Positions 6,230 to 13,820 of a stretch of DNA of 22,885 bases are shown here, in pieces. The notes beneath the pieces were generated by a model, which was not told the origin of the DNA, ran no database searches, and was given only the letters and a program-made list of their open reading frames with translations. The DNA comes from an uncultured Clostridiaceae bacterium. Its GTDB lineage: Bacteria > Bacillota > Clostridia > Clostridiales > Oxobacteraceae. The DNA lies in assembly GCA_937900065.1 (NCBI GenBank), contig CALCDS010000140.1:1-22885 (forward strand), given 5' to 3'. Each line of letters opens with the position of its first letter. The first letter of the stretch is position 1. A program made the position numbers and the translations under genes.

Positions 6230-7156
6230 TTGAAACTGGTTTCTAAAGCGTTGGCTGTGATTATAATATTTTCTTTGATATGTTTGCTGCCAGCCGGATG
6301 CACAAAAAAAGACAGCACTGATAAACAAGCAGAAGAAACTCAAGTTATTGAAAAGGGTAAACTATTGATTACTGTTTCTGACAAGGAATACAAAGAGCCT
6401 ATTGCCGATGCAAAAATAGTGATTGCAGGTGTTGAAGGTTTTTATAAAACCGATGGCAAAGGCCAATCCCCGGAAATCGATTTGGAGATTAACAAGGATG
6501 TTTTCAAAAAATATGGAGCCGAACTTTTTAAAAAAGCTCCGTCAGGTATGCTCACCATATTTGTTACAAAAGACGGATATAAGGACTACATAGTGTTTAA
6601 CAGGCCCGTATATCCGGGTTATTCTGCGAATAATGTGAACATACAAATGAGCAAACCTGAAGAAGGACACAGCGAGACATATACGCTTGACATTCAGTAT
6701 CCCGACGGCATATGGATAAATGAACTGGTTGAACATTGCAGGGGAATAGAGAGCGAAAAGAACGGAGCCGGAGAAAACAAAATAGCAGTAACCGTAAAAG
6801 ACGAAAAATCAAATGCTATAGAAGGAGCTTCTGTTTTTATACCTGAACTCGGAATAAAGGTATTATCCGATAAAAATGGTTTAAGCGTATTAAAACCCGC
6901 TGCTGTGACAGATATTGCCGACTTGTATCCTTCAATGCAACAACATCAAGGATATACGGTCGTAGTAGATAAGGACGGATACATGCCTGCCGTTGTGTTT
7001 GATGTTACATTGGGTGAAAACAAAGAGGGTAGTGCAACTATAGTTTTAAAGAGTGCAAAAGCAAAGGGAGCAGAGGAATATACTGCGACCTCTCAACCAT
7101 ATGACAAAGATTGGTTAAGTCAGGTTATAGCAAGTTTCCATGAGCAAGAAGAATAA
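6230..7156 (+). CDS. Putative lipoprotein with two carboxypeptidase-regulatory-like repeats
   Basis: The 308-aa product begins with a lipoprotein signal peptide: basic start, hydrophobic core (about 7-20) and lipobox LPAGC with the lipidated cysteine at C24. A Ser/Asp/Lys-rich linker follows. Two similar segments then resemble the beta-sandwich carboxypeptidase regulatory domain: about 40-120 (GKLLITVSDKE, GFYKTDGKG, TKDGYKDYIVF) and about 180-285 (AVTVKDEKSN, VLSDKNG, DKDGYMPAVVFDV). In both, a DG/NG turn precedes a KDGY strand. The start is TTG at 6230, nine bases after GGAGG (6216-6220). It is probably an exported, surface-anchored protein with no catalytic residues that I can recognise. 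It has no counterpart at this place in the B. subtilis gene order, so it looks lineage-specific. Confidence 0.75.
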   Translation: MKLVSKALAVIIIFSLICLLPAGCTKKDSTDKQAEETQVIEKGKLLITVSDKEYKEPIADAKIVIAGVEGFYKTDGKGQSPEIDLEINKDVFKKYGAELFKKAPSGMLTIFVTKDGYKDYIVFNRPVYPGYSANNVNIQMSKPEEGHSETYTLDIQYPDGIWINELVEHCRGIESEKNGAGENKIAVTVKDEKSNAIEGASVFIPELGIKVLSDKNGLSVLKPAAVTDIADLYPSMQQHQGYTVVVDKDGYMPAVVFDVTLGENKEGSATIVLKSAKAKGAEEYTATSQPYDKDWLSQVIASFHEQEE

Positions 7157-7180
7157 GCGCAGCCAAAAGCTGTGCTTATT
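7152..7180 (+). terminator. 12-bp hairpin overlapping the lipoprotein stop codon
   Basis: AATAAGCGCAGC (7152-7163) pairs with GCTGTGCTTATT (7169-7180) around a 5-nt loop, with one G-U pair. The stem includes the TAA stop at 7154-7156. The tail is not T-rich, so on its own it is a poor terminator. It may stabilise the mRNA 3' end or act together with the next hairpin. Confidence 0.5.
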
Positions 7181-7201
7181 ATGCAGCGAAGCGGAAGACA
7201 T

Positions 7202-7279
7202 AGACAAACTACTTTAATGTTTTTGTCAAAATGTTTTTGCCAAAGGCATTTAAAATTGGTAGTTTGTCTTATTTTTTTT
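7202..7279 (+). terminator. Long-loop hairpin with T-run (terminator or small RNA 3' end)
   Basis: AGACAAACTAC (7202-7212) pairs perfectly with GTAGTTTGTCT (7259-7269) and is followed by TA and a run of nine T. The 46-nt loop contains a tandem 14-bp repeat, AATGTTTTTGTCAA / AATGTTTTTGCCAA (7216-7243, one mismatch), and a short TGCC-AAA-GGCA hairpin (7238-7248). The stem plus T-run fits intrinsic termination of the lipoprotein transcript. The large, repetitive loop is unusual for a simple terminator. Confidence 0.55.
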
Positions 7280-7389
7280 TAGCATTAGGTTTGATATTTG
7301 TGTTCTTAAAGTGGTAAAGTGGATATAGGCTTAAAAAGTGCGAAATAGCAACTTAACATAGCGAGTAGTTATTATTTTTAAATATATGC

Positions 7390-7418
7390 TTGAAAATAAG
7401 CTGCTGTTTTCATATAAT
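7390..7418 (+). promoter_or_regulatory. Sigma-A-type promoter P1 for the yicC operon
   Basis: TTGAAA (7390-7395), 17 bp, TATAAT (7413-7418): five of six and six of six matches to consensus with ideal spacing. The predicted start is near 7425, about 60 nt before yicC. Confidence 0.65.
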
Positions 7419-7438
7419 GAGAAGGAATTTAAAAGTGG

Positions 7439-7466
7439 TTGGCATAAGTTAATATTGTGGTATAAT
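7439..7466 (+). promoter_or_regulatory. Sigma-A-type promoter P2 for the yicC operon, extended -10
   Basis: TTGGCA (7439-7444), 16 bp, TATAAT (7461-7466), with TGG just before the -10 box (TGn extension). The predicted start near 7473 leaves only about 14 nt before the yicC ATG at 7487, so this transcript would begin within or next to the Shine-Dalgarno sequence. Confidence 0.65.
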
Positions 7467-7486
7467 CACTTGGAAGGATGAAAGCT

Positions 7487-8365
7487 ATGGTTAAAAGCAT
7501 GACTGGCTTTGGAAGAGGAGAGTACGAGGAGAATGGAAGAGGCTACACGGTTGAAATAAAATCTGTCAATCACAGATATTCGGATGTATCAATAAAGATG
7601 CCGAGGCAGATGTCATATCTGGAGGACGATATAAAAAAATATATACTGCAATACATATCAAGGGGAAAAATAGATGTGTACATAACACAGGATAAGTTCA
7701 GTGATGAGGATGTGAGCATTACAATTGACGATGCTCTGGCAGGCGCGTATGTTAGAGCACTTAATGAACTTAAAGAGAGATATGGCTTAAAAGATGATAT
7801 TTCAGTGATTTCCCTTGCTAAGATTCCAGATGTGCTCAATATTTCAAAGGTCGAGGAGGATAAGGAAAGGATATGGGGTACTTTAAAGGGCGCTTTGGAT
7901 ATATCTTTGAATGAACTCATTGAAATGAGAAAAATTGAGGGACAGAAACTTGCTGATGATATAATAAAAAGGGGAAAATATATAAAAACTATTATAAAGC
8001 GCATTGAAGAGCGATCTCCTGAAGTCGTAAAAGATTATAAAACAAAGCTTGAGGAAAGAATTAAGGAAATAGCAGGTGATGTAGATATTGATGAAATGAG
8101 GATCGCACAAGAGGTAGCGATATTTGCGGACAGGAGCAGCATAACCGAGGAAGTCGTGAGGATGTACAGTCACTTAAACCAGCTTGAGCTGATATTGAAT
8201 GAAGATGAGCCCGTTGGGAGAAAACTTGATTTCCTGGTTCAAGAAATGAACAGAGAAATCAATACGATAGGTTCAAAGGCAAATGATCTTGACATAACCA
8301 AAGATGTGGTTGAAGTAAAGAGCGAGATAGAAAAAATTAGAGAACAGATACAGAATATAGAATAG
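7487..8365 (+). CDS. yicC: YicC/YloC-family endoribonuclease
   Basis: The 292-aa protein matches the YicC family (YloC in B. subtilis). It has the N-terminal signature SMTGFGRGEY and the SVNHRYSDVSIKMPR segment, then the C-terminal DUF1732-type domain (about 205-292) with GRKLDFLVQEMNREINTIGSKA. Members act as endoribonucleases in RNA turnover; the natural targets here are unknown. I placed the start at ATG 7487 (MVKSMTGFG), nine bases after GGAAGG; an ATG at 7478 has no room for a ribosome binding site. It is the first gene of a cluster that continues with remA, gmk, rpoZ and coaBC, in the same order as B. subtilis. Confidence 0.9.
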   Translation: MVKSMTGFGRGEYEENGRGYTVEIKSVNHRYSDVSIKMPRQMSYLEDDIKKYILQYISRGKIDVYITQDKFSDEDVSITIDDALAGAYVRALNELKERYGLKDDISVISLAKIPDVLNISKVEEDKERIWGTLKGALDISLNELIEMRKIEGQKLADDIIKRGKYIKTIIKRIEERSPEVVKDYKTKLEERIKEIAGDVDIDEMRIAQEVAIFADRSSITEEVVRMYSHLNQLELILNEDEPVGRKLDFLVQEMNREINTIGSKANDLDITKDVVEVKSEIEKIREQIQNIE

Positions 8366-8379
8366 ACGGAGGTAATTTT

Positions 8380-8649
8380 ATGGGAATAAAATTAATAAAT
8401 ATAGGTTTCGGAAATATAGTTTCAGCGAACAGGCTTATAGCTATTGTAAGCCCTGAATCAGCTCCTATAAAACGTATAATACAGGAAGCAAGGGACAAGG
8501 GCATGTTAATCGACGCTACATATGGTCGAAGGACCCGTGCGGTCATAATTACCGACAGTGGCCATGTGATATTATCTGCAGTTCAACCCGAAACCGTATC
8601 TCATAGGTTGTCATCCAAGGATTCGGTTGACATTGAAGACGAAGAATAG
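8380..8649 (+). CDS. remA: RemA-family extracellular matrix regulator (DUF370)
   Basis: The 89-aa protein is of the RemA/YlzA family. B. subtilis RemA is a ring-forming DNA-binding activator of matrix genes and some osmoprotection genes. The core KLINIGFGNIVSANRLIAIV is typical, and the paired arginines R50-R51 in TYGRRTRAV coincide with the DNA-binding arginines known from B. subtilis. The last ten residues are acidic. ATG 8380 follows GGAGGT by a normal distance. It lies 14 bp after yicC and 17 bp before gmk, as in B. subtilis (ylzA). Its targets in this organism are not visible here. Confidence 0.93.
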   Translation: MGIKLINIGFGNIVSANRLIAIVSPESAPIKRIIQEARDKGMLIDATYGRRTRAVIITDSGHVILSAVQPETVSHRLSSKDSVDIEDEE

Positions 8650-8666
8650 GCTCAAGGTAAACAATC

Positions 8667-9299
8667 ATGATTAATAGGGGACTATTGATAATCATATCAG
8701 GACCTTCAGGGACTGGTAAGGGTACTCTTTGTAAAACTTTGCTCAAGCAGAATAAAGATTTGAACCTGTCGGTATCAATGACAACAAGGAAGCCAAGGAA
8801 GGATGAAATTGAAGGCAAAAATTATTTTTTCGTTGATAAGGCCACATTTCAGAATATGATATCAAATGATGGCTTCCTTGAGTATGCATGCGTTTTTGAT
8901 AATTACTACGGCACCCCTAGGGAATATGTTGAGAAAATGCTGTCTTCAGGCAAGGATGTAATATTGGAAATAGACATACAAGGCGCTTTAAAGGTTAAAG
9001 AAAAATACAGTGAAGGCGTATTCATATTCATACTTCCCCCATCAATGGAAGAACTCAAGAACAGGATTAAAAAGAGGGGTTCAGAGACCGAAGAATCTTT
9101 TTTAAAAAGGTTTAAAATGGCTTACAAAGAAATAAACTATGTTTCAAAGTATAATTATGTTGTCGTTAATGATGAAGTCAAAAAAGCTGTTAAAAAGCTT
9201 GAAAGCATAATAGTTGCTGAAAAGTGCAGAGTAGACAGAATAAAAGACAGCATCTTGTTGACTAAGGAGGGTTTACTGCATGGACAATTCAATGATTAA
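8667..9299 (+). CDS. gmk: Guanylate kinase
   Basis: The 210-aa enzyme phosphorylates GMP to GDP with ATP. The P-loop GPSGTGKG is at residues 12-19. The GMP-binding segment TTRKPRKDEIEGKNYFF follows, then the ILEIDIQGA motif near the middle and the lid region KKRGSETEESFLKR. Length is that of bacterial Gmk. The ribosome binding site (AAGG near 8653) is weaker than its neighbours. The 3' end overlaps rpoZ by 20 nt, which suggests translational coupling between GTP precursor synthesis and the RNA polymerase omega subunit, a common arrangement. Confidence 0.96.
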   Translation: MINRGLLIIISGPSGTGKGTLCKTLLKQNKDLNLSVSMTTRKPRKDEIEGKNYFFVDKATFQNMISNDGFLEYACVFDNYYGTPREYVEKMLSSGKDVILEIDIQGALKVKEKYSEGVFIFILPPSMEELKNRIKKRGSETEESFLKRFKMAYKEINYVSKYNYVVVNDEVKKAVKKLESIIVAEKCRVDRIKDSILLTKEGLLHGQFND

Positions 9300-9498
9300 T
9301 CCATCTATTGTATCTTTGGAAAAGAAAGTTAACAACAGATATGCCCTTGTGGTTATAGCTGCTAAAAGAGCAAGACAAATAATTGCAGGCGACAGTAAAG
9401 TGACTGATTTTGATTCAAAAAAGCCATTGACGCTATCCATTCATGAAATTAATGAAGATAAGCTTGAATATGAAAATTTGAATACTGAGGATAAATGA
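9280..9498 (+). CDS. rpoZ: RNA polymerase omega subunit
   Basis: The 72-aa product matches omega, which helps assemble and stabilise RNA polymerase around the beta-prime subunit. The family core is clear: NRYALVVIAAKRARQI at about 19-34, then KPLTLSIHEI at about 48-57, then an acidic tail. The start ATG at 9280 follows AAGGAGGG (9264-9271) and lies within the end of gmk (20-nt overlap). The conserved gmk-rpoZ-coaBC order supports the call despite its small size. Confidence 0.95.
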   Translation: MDNSMINPSIVSLEKKVNNRYALVVIAAKRARQIIAGDSKVTDFDSKKPLTLSIHEINEDKLEYENLNTEDK

Positions 9499-9508
9499 GG
9501 AAAGCAAT

Positions 9509-10699
9509 ATGTTGAATGGCAAAAAAGTTGTGATGGGCATATGCGGAGGAATTGCCGCATATAAAGCAGCTGATGTGGTAAGCAGATTAAAAAAACAGGG
9601 TGCTGAGGTGGATGTTATAATGACGCGTTCGGCTGCAAACTTTATAACACCTTTAACTTTTCAATCCCTGTCGGGTAACCATGTTGTTGTTGATATGTTT
9701 GAAAAGCCTGTGTCATGGGAAATAAAGCATATATCGCTTGCCAAAAAAGCAGATATTTTTGTGATTGTTTCCGCAACTGCCGATATGATAGGTAAAATAG
9801 CAAATGGCATTGCCGACGATATGCTTTCGACAACTGTGATGGCGACCAAAGCTCCTGTGCTGATCGCACCTGCTATGAACACAAACATGTATGAAAATCC
9901 AATAGTGCAGAATAATATTGACAAGCTTAAAAAATATGGGTATTTGTTTACAGAACCTGCATATGGAAGATTGGCATGTGGTGATGTGGGATATGGAAAG
10001 CTTGCCGCTGTCGATGATATAATCGACGATATATCGGTCATATTGAACGATAAAAAGGATTATAAAGGTTTGACCGTTATGGTTACTGCAGGGCCCACTA
10101 TAGAAGCGATAGATCCGGTAAGATATATAACAAACCATTCCTCAGGGAAGATGGGTTATGCAATAGCGAAATGTGCAAGGAACAGGGGAGCTGAGGTAAT
10201 ACTCATAAGCGGCCCGACTTCGCTTAAGCCTCTAAGAAATGTAAAAGTGGTAAATGTATTATCAAACCATGATATGTATGATGCCGTGATGAACAATTTT
10301 GATGATTGCGATATAGTGGTTAAAGCGGCAGCTCCTGCAGATTACAGACCTTTGAAGTATTCAAGCCAAAAGATAAAAAAGGATGATGACAACCTTGTGC
10401 TCTATCTTGAGAAAAATATAGATATCCTAAAAGAACTTGGGGAGCGCAAAGGGGATAAGATATTGGTTGGTTTTGCTGCAGAAAGCCAGGACCTCATTAA
10501 AAATGCAAAGGACAAGGTTTTGAAGAAAAATCTCGACTTTATAGTGGCAAACAACATCATGTCAAAGGATACCGGATTTAAATCCGACGATAATGCAGTA
10601 TGCATAATAGACCGGGACGGCGGGATCGACAATATCCCAAGGATGAGCAAGATTGAGCTTGCCGATATCATACTGGATAAAATCAAATCACTTAAATAA
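9509..10699 (+). CDS. coaBC: Bifunctional phosphopantothenoylcysteine decarboxylase / phosphopantothenate-cysteine ligase
   Basis: The 396-aa fusion makes phosphopantothenoylcysteine and decarboxylates it to 4'-phosphopantetheine in CoA synthesis. The flavin-dependent CoaC domain (about 1-180) begins KKVVMGICGGIAAYK. It has catalytic H74, the PAMNTNMYENP substrate motif and active-site C157 in LACGDVG. The CoaB domain (about 188-396) begins VMVTAGPTIEAIDPVRYI and contains NHSSGKMGYAIA and the KAAAPADYRP loop. ATG 9509 follows GAGGAAAG. It lies 10 bp after rpoZ and its stop is folded into a hairpin, so it probably ends this transcription unit. Confidence 0.96.
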   Translation: MLNGKKVVMGICGGIAAYKAADVVSRLKKQGAEVDVIMTRSAANFITPLTFQSLSGNHVVVDMFEKPVSWEIKHISLAKKADIFVIVSATADMIGKIANGIADDMLSTTVMATKAPVLIAPAMNTNMYENPIVQNNIDKLKKYGYLFTEPAYGRLACGDVGYGKLAAVDDIIDDISVILNDKKDYKGLTVMVTAGPTIEAIDPVRYITNHSSGKMGYAIAKCARNRGAEVILISGPTSLKPLRNVKVVNVLSNHDMYDAVMNNFDDCDIVVKAAAPADYRPLKYSSQKIKKDDDNLVLYLEKNIDILKELGERKGDKILVGFAAESQDLIKNAKDKVLKKNLDFIVANNIMSKDTGFKSDDNAVCIIDRDGGIDNIPRMSKIELADIILDKIKSLK

Positions 10700-10723
10700 G
10701 CGTACCTGAAATTGGTGCGCTTA
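10697..10723 (+). terminator. 10-bp hairpin overlapping the coaBC stop codon
   Basis: TAAGCGTACC (10697-10706) pairs with GGTGCGCTTA (10714-10723), one T-G pair, with a 7-nt loop. The 5' arm contains the TAA stop. The tail is only AATTAATT, so termination may be weak. It resembles the hairpin after the lipoprotein gene, which also begins at the stop codon with TAAGCG. Confidence 0.5.
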
Positions 10724-10730
10724 ATTAATT

Positions 10731-10781
10731 GGGGACGTGCCTTAAGTTTAGAGCTTCGACCGAAACAGGTGTTAAGTCCCC
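10731..10781. repeat. GGGGAC...GTCCCC palindrome, REP-like
   Basis: GGGGAC (10731-10736) pairs with GTCCCC (10776-10781). Inside, TTAA/TTAA and GTTT/AAAC can extend an interrupted stem to a small loop near 10751-10763. GGGGACGTG-type palindromes resemble the extragenic repeats mobilised by REP-associated tyrosine transposases, but no such transposase is in this window. A short T-run follows, so it could alternatively help terminate coaBC transcription. Confidence 0.35.
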
Positions 10782-10810
10782 TTTAACTTGTTTATTGTGA
10801 ATTGTATAAT
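10782..10810 (+). promoter_or_regulatory. Possible promoter for priA
   Basis: A perfect -10 box TATAAT is at 10805-10810 with a poor -35 (TTTAAC at 10782-10787, 17-bp spacing). It lies 70 bp before priA and after the coaBC hairpins, so a fresh start of transcription here is plausible. Confidence 0.4.
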
Positions 10811-10879
10811 ATGTTTGTGAATATCAAGAAAAATCTTCTACTTATGCGTTAGAATTGAGAAAGTATTGGGGATGACTTT

Positions 10880-13342
10880 ATGCCTTTATTTGCAGTAATC
10901 GCTGTTGATGCCGTTTTAAATAGTTGCGCAGAAAATGATGTGTTTGATTATATAATTCCTGATGAACTGAAAGGTGCTGTAGAGATAGGCATGAGGGTGA
11001 TCGTGCCCTTTTCGGGCAGGATGCTTGAGGGCTATGTTATTGATATAAAGGACAGCACTGATGTTGCTCAAGATAAATTAAAGGCTATAAAGTCGATACC
11101 AAATCCGAGCCACATATTCGATTATAAACAAATATCTCTTGCAAAATGGATGAGCAAGGAATACCTTTGCTCTATAACCGAGTGCCTAAAATGCATAATG
11201 CCTTCTGAAATGGTTATGAAAGAGAGCAAATATGTGATGGTTGTAGGCGGGAAAAGTGCTGATTTATCAGATTTAAAATATGATGATAAAAAGATGCTCG
11301 ACATCATAAAATCCCATGGAGGATGCATAAAGGTAAATGATATATTGAAACTTTTGGGACGCAATGCCCAAAAAACAATAACAAGGCTTGTAAAGTCTAA
11401 AGTGTTGGCAATTAAAAGCAATATGGCTCAAGAGGTCAGTGCCAAAAAGATAAAGGGAATCGACTTAAATTTGGATTATGACAGTGCGGCATCTCAAGCA
11501 GACAGCTTTGAAAAAAAGAGTTCAAAACTTCTTCAGGGTAAAGCTTTGAGATTGATAATGTCTTTAGAGAAGCCTTTTCCTGAAAGGAAACTGGTTGAAG
11601 AATATAAAGTAAGCAGAAGCACGATCAACACTCTGGTCAAAAAAGGCATATTGAAATCTGTAGAAATAGAGGTATCGAGAGATCCATACGGCAATAGGAA
11701 GTTTTCACCTTATGCAAAACCGACTCTTACTGATGAGCAGAGGAATGTTTTAAATACTATATTAACAGGATATTATGGATATGGAAAAAGAAATTTTTTG
11801 ATACATGGTGTTACAGGAAGCGGCAAGACGGAAGTTTATATGAGGCTTGCCGAGCATATGATAGAAAAGGGGAAGCAAACAATCGTGCTTGTTCCGGAAA
11901 TAGCGCTTACGCCTCAGACAATAGAGAGGTTCAAGGGCAGGTTCGAAAGGGTTGCAGTGCTTCACAGCCGGCTTTCCGCCGGAGAGCGTTATGATGAATG
12001 GATGAGGATAAAAAGAGGAGAAGTGGATGTGGTAGTGGGCGCAAGATCGGCTGTATTTGCTCCGGTTTCCAATCTTGGAGCCATTATAATCGATGAGGAG
12101 CATGAAACCAGCTATAAATCGGATAAGACTCCGAAATATCATGCCAGGGACATAGCGCAAAAAAGATGTGAAATAGAAGATGCCATACTGGTGCTGGGTT
12201 CGGCCACTCCATGCATTGAGACATACTACAATGCCAATAATAAAAAATATATAAAATGCAATATGTTCCACAGGATATATGAAAGAAGCCTGCCCGATAT
12301 CAGGGTTGCCGATATGAGGCAGGAGATAGATTCAGGAAACATGACCATATTCAGCAGGATGTTATACAGTGAATTAAAAAATGTGCTTCGAAAAAAGCAG
12401 CAGGCGATATTGTTTTTAAACAGAAGAGGATATTCTACATTTGTATCGTGCAGAAAATGCGGAAGTGTCATGAAATGCCCGAGGTGTGATGTATCTCTTA
12501 CATACCATGCCGATAGAAATGTATTGAATTGCCATTACTGCGGATACACTGCGAATATACCTAAGGTGTGTCCGATATGCGGTAGCAAATATATAAAGTA
12601 TTTCGGCATAGGCACGCAAAAGGTCGAGAATGAAGTCATGAGATTTTTTCCGGAAGCCCGTGTTTTAAGAATGGATATGGACACGACTTCAAGAAAAGGA
12701 GCTCACGGCAGCATTTACAGGGCTTTTAAAAATCATGAAGCCGATATATTGATAGGCACTCAGATGGTTTCAAAAGGCCTTGATTTTCCCGGTGTGACCT
12801 TGGTTGGAATAATTGCTGCCGATCTTTCAATAAACATACCGGACTTTAGATCCGGAGAGAGGACTTTCCAGTTGATAACTCAGGTATCTGGAAGAGCCGG
12901 GAGGGGCAGCGAGCCTGGCAAAGTGATTATACAGACGTATAATCCTAAACATTACAGCATATTGGCGTCATTGCATCAGGATTACAATGAATTCTTCGAA
13001 AAGGAAATATCGATGAGAAAAACATTTGAATATCCTCCTTTTTCAGATATCGTCAATATAGTAGCATCATCTAAGAATGAAAATGAGGCCATAAAGGTCA
13101 TGAATGATATAACGGCAAAATTGAAGCAAAAAATAGAGGGCAATGGGTTTGACGCAAATGTTTTGGGCCCGACTCAAGCTCCTATATCAAAGATAAATAC
13201 ATATTACAGATGGCAGACTATTATCAAGGGGAGGGTTGATGATGCCTTGAAAAAATGTGTAAAATCCATTATAGATGAAACATATCCTAAGTCCGGCTCT
13301 GTAAAGATAAATTTGGATATAAATCCTGTCAGTTTGGCCTGA
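10880..13342 (+). CDS. priA: Primosomal protein N' (PriA replication restart helicase)
   Basis: The 820-aa helicase reloads the replisome at stalled or repaired forks. An N-terminal 3'-end-binding domain (about 1-105) is followed by a winged-helix region. The helicase core has Walker A GVTGSGKT at 310-317 and the DEEH box at 405-408. Eight cysteines of the two-zinc insertion are present (C524, C527, C533, C536, C551, C554, C564, C567). The later helicase motifs include GTQMVSKGLDFPGV and QVSGRAGRG. All catalytic elements are intact. The start at ATG 10880 follows GGGGATG. It begins a second cluster (priA-def-fmt) that matches the B. subtilis order; def starts 17 bp after it. Confidence 0.96.
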   Translation: MPLFAVIAVDAVLNSCAENDVFDYIIPDELKGAVEIGMRVIVPFSGRMLEGYVIDIKDSTDVAQDKLKAIKSIPNPSHIFDYKQISLAKWMSKEYLCSITECLKCIMPSEMVMKESKYVMVVGGKSADLSDLKYDDKKMLDIIKSHGGCIKVNDILKLLGRNAQKTITRLVKSKVLAIKSNMAQEVSAKKIKGIDLNLDYDSAASQADSFEKKSSKLLQGKALRLIMSLEKPFPERKLVEEYKVSRSTINTLVKKGILKSVEIEVSRDPYGNRKFSPYAKPTLTDEQRNVLNTILTGYYGYGKRNFLIHGVTGSGKTEVYMRLAEHMIEKGKQTIVLVPEIALTPQTIERFKGRFERVAVLHSRLSAGERYDEWMRIKRGEVDVVVGARSAVFAPVSNLGAIIIDEEHETSYKSDKTPKYHARDIAQKRCEIEDAILVLGSATPCIETYYNANNKKYIKCNMFHRIYERSLPDIRVADMRQEIDSGNMTIFSRMLYSELKNVLRKKQQAILFLNRRGYSTFVSCRKCGSVMKCPRCDVSLTYHADRNVLNCHYCGYTANIPKVCPICGSKYIKYFGIGTQKVENEVMRFFPEARVLRMDMDTTSRKGAHGSIYRAFKNHEADILIGTQMVSKGLDFPGVTLVGIIAADLSINIPDFRSGERTFQLITQVSGRAGRGSEPGKVIIQTYNPKHYSILASLHQDYNEFFEKEISMRKTFEYPPFSDIVNIVASSKNENEAIKVMNDITAKLKQKIEGNGFDANVLGPTQAPISKINTYYRWQTIIKGRVDDALKKCVKSIIDETYPKSGSVKINLDINPVSLA

Positions 13343-13359
13343 AGCGAGGAGGGAATGAT

Positions 13360-13809
13360 ATGGCGATAAGGCTTATAAGAAAAGTTGATGATGAAATATT
13401 GAGAAAGAAATGCAAGAAGATAGATAAAATCGATAAGAGGACATCTGTGCTTCTTGATGATATGGCTGAGACCATGTATAAGGCTGATGGAGTAGGAATT
13501 GCCGCGCCTCAGGTCGGAGTACTAAGAAGGGCTGTTGTGATAGATGTGGGCGACGGGCTCATAAAGCTTGTAAATCCTGAAATAACAAGCCAGTCCGGAG
13601 AAGCCGTGGATGTTGAAGGGTGCCTTAGCATACCTAATGTTCATGGTGAAGTCAAAAGGCCTGAAAAAGTAACGGTAAAGGCTCTAAATGAAAAAGGAGA
13701 GCCGGTTTCGATAAATGGCACTGGGCTTTTGGCAAGGGCATTATGCCATGAGATCGATCATCTGGATGGTATATTGTTCATAGATAAAGTAATCAGGTAT
13801 ATTGAATAG
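13360..13809 (+). CDS. def: Peptide deformylase
   Basis: The 149-aa metalloenzyme removes the formyl group from the N-terminal methionine of new proteins. All three family motifs are present: GIAAPQVG near 46-53, EGCLSIP with metal ligand C88, and HEIDH with H130, E131 and H134. The short length fits the compact type-1-like deformylases common in Clostridia. GAGGAGGG precedes ATG 13360. It lies 11 bp before fmt, the enzyme that adds the formyl group; the pair is conserved. Confidence 0.96.
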   Translation: MAIRLIRKVDDEILRKKCKKIDKIDKRTSVLLDDMAETMYKADGVGIAAPQVGVLRRAVVIDVGDGLIKLVNPEITSQSGEAVDVEGCLSIPNVHGEVKRPEKVTVKALNEKGEPVSINGTGLLARALCHEIDHLDGILFIDKVIRYIE

Positions 13810-13820
13810 AAGGTGTTTAT

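Larger units (their letters stand above)
7157..7486. other. 330-bp intergenic region ahead of the yicC operon
   Basis: This gap contains the hairpin just after the lipoprotein gene, a long stem with a T-run (7202-7279), a featureless A/T-rich stretch (about 7281-7389) and two tandem promoters for yicC (7390-7466). I see no coding potential with a ribosome binding site. Confidence 0.6.
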
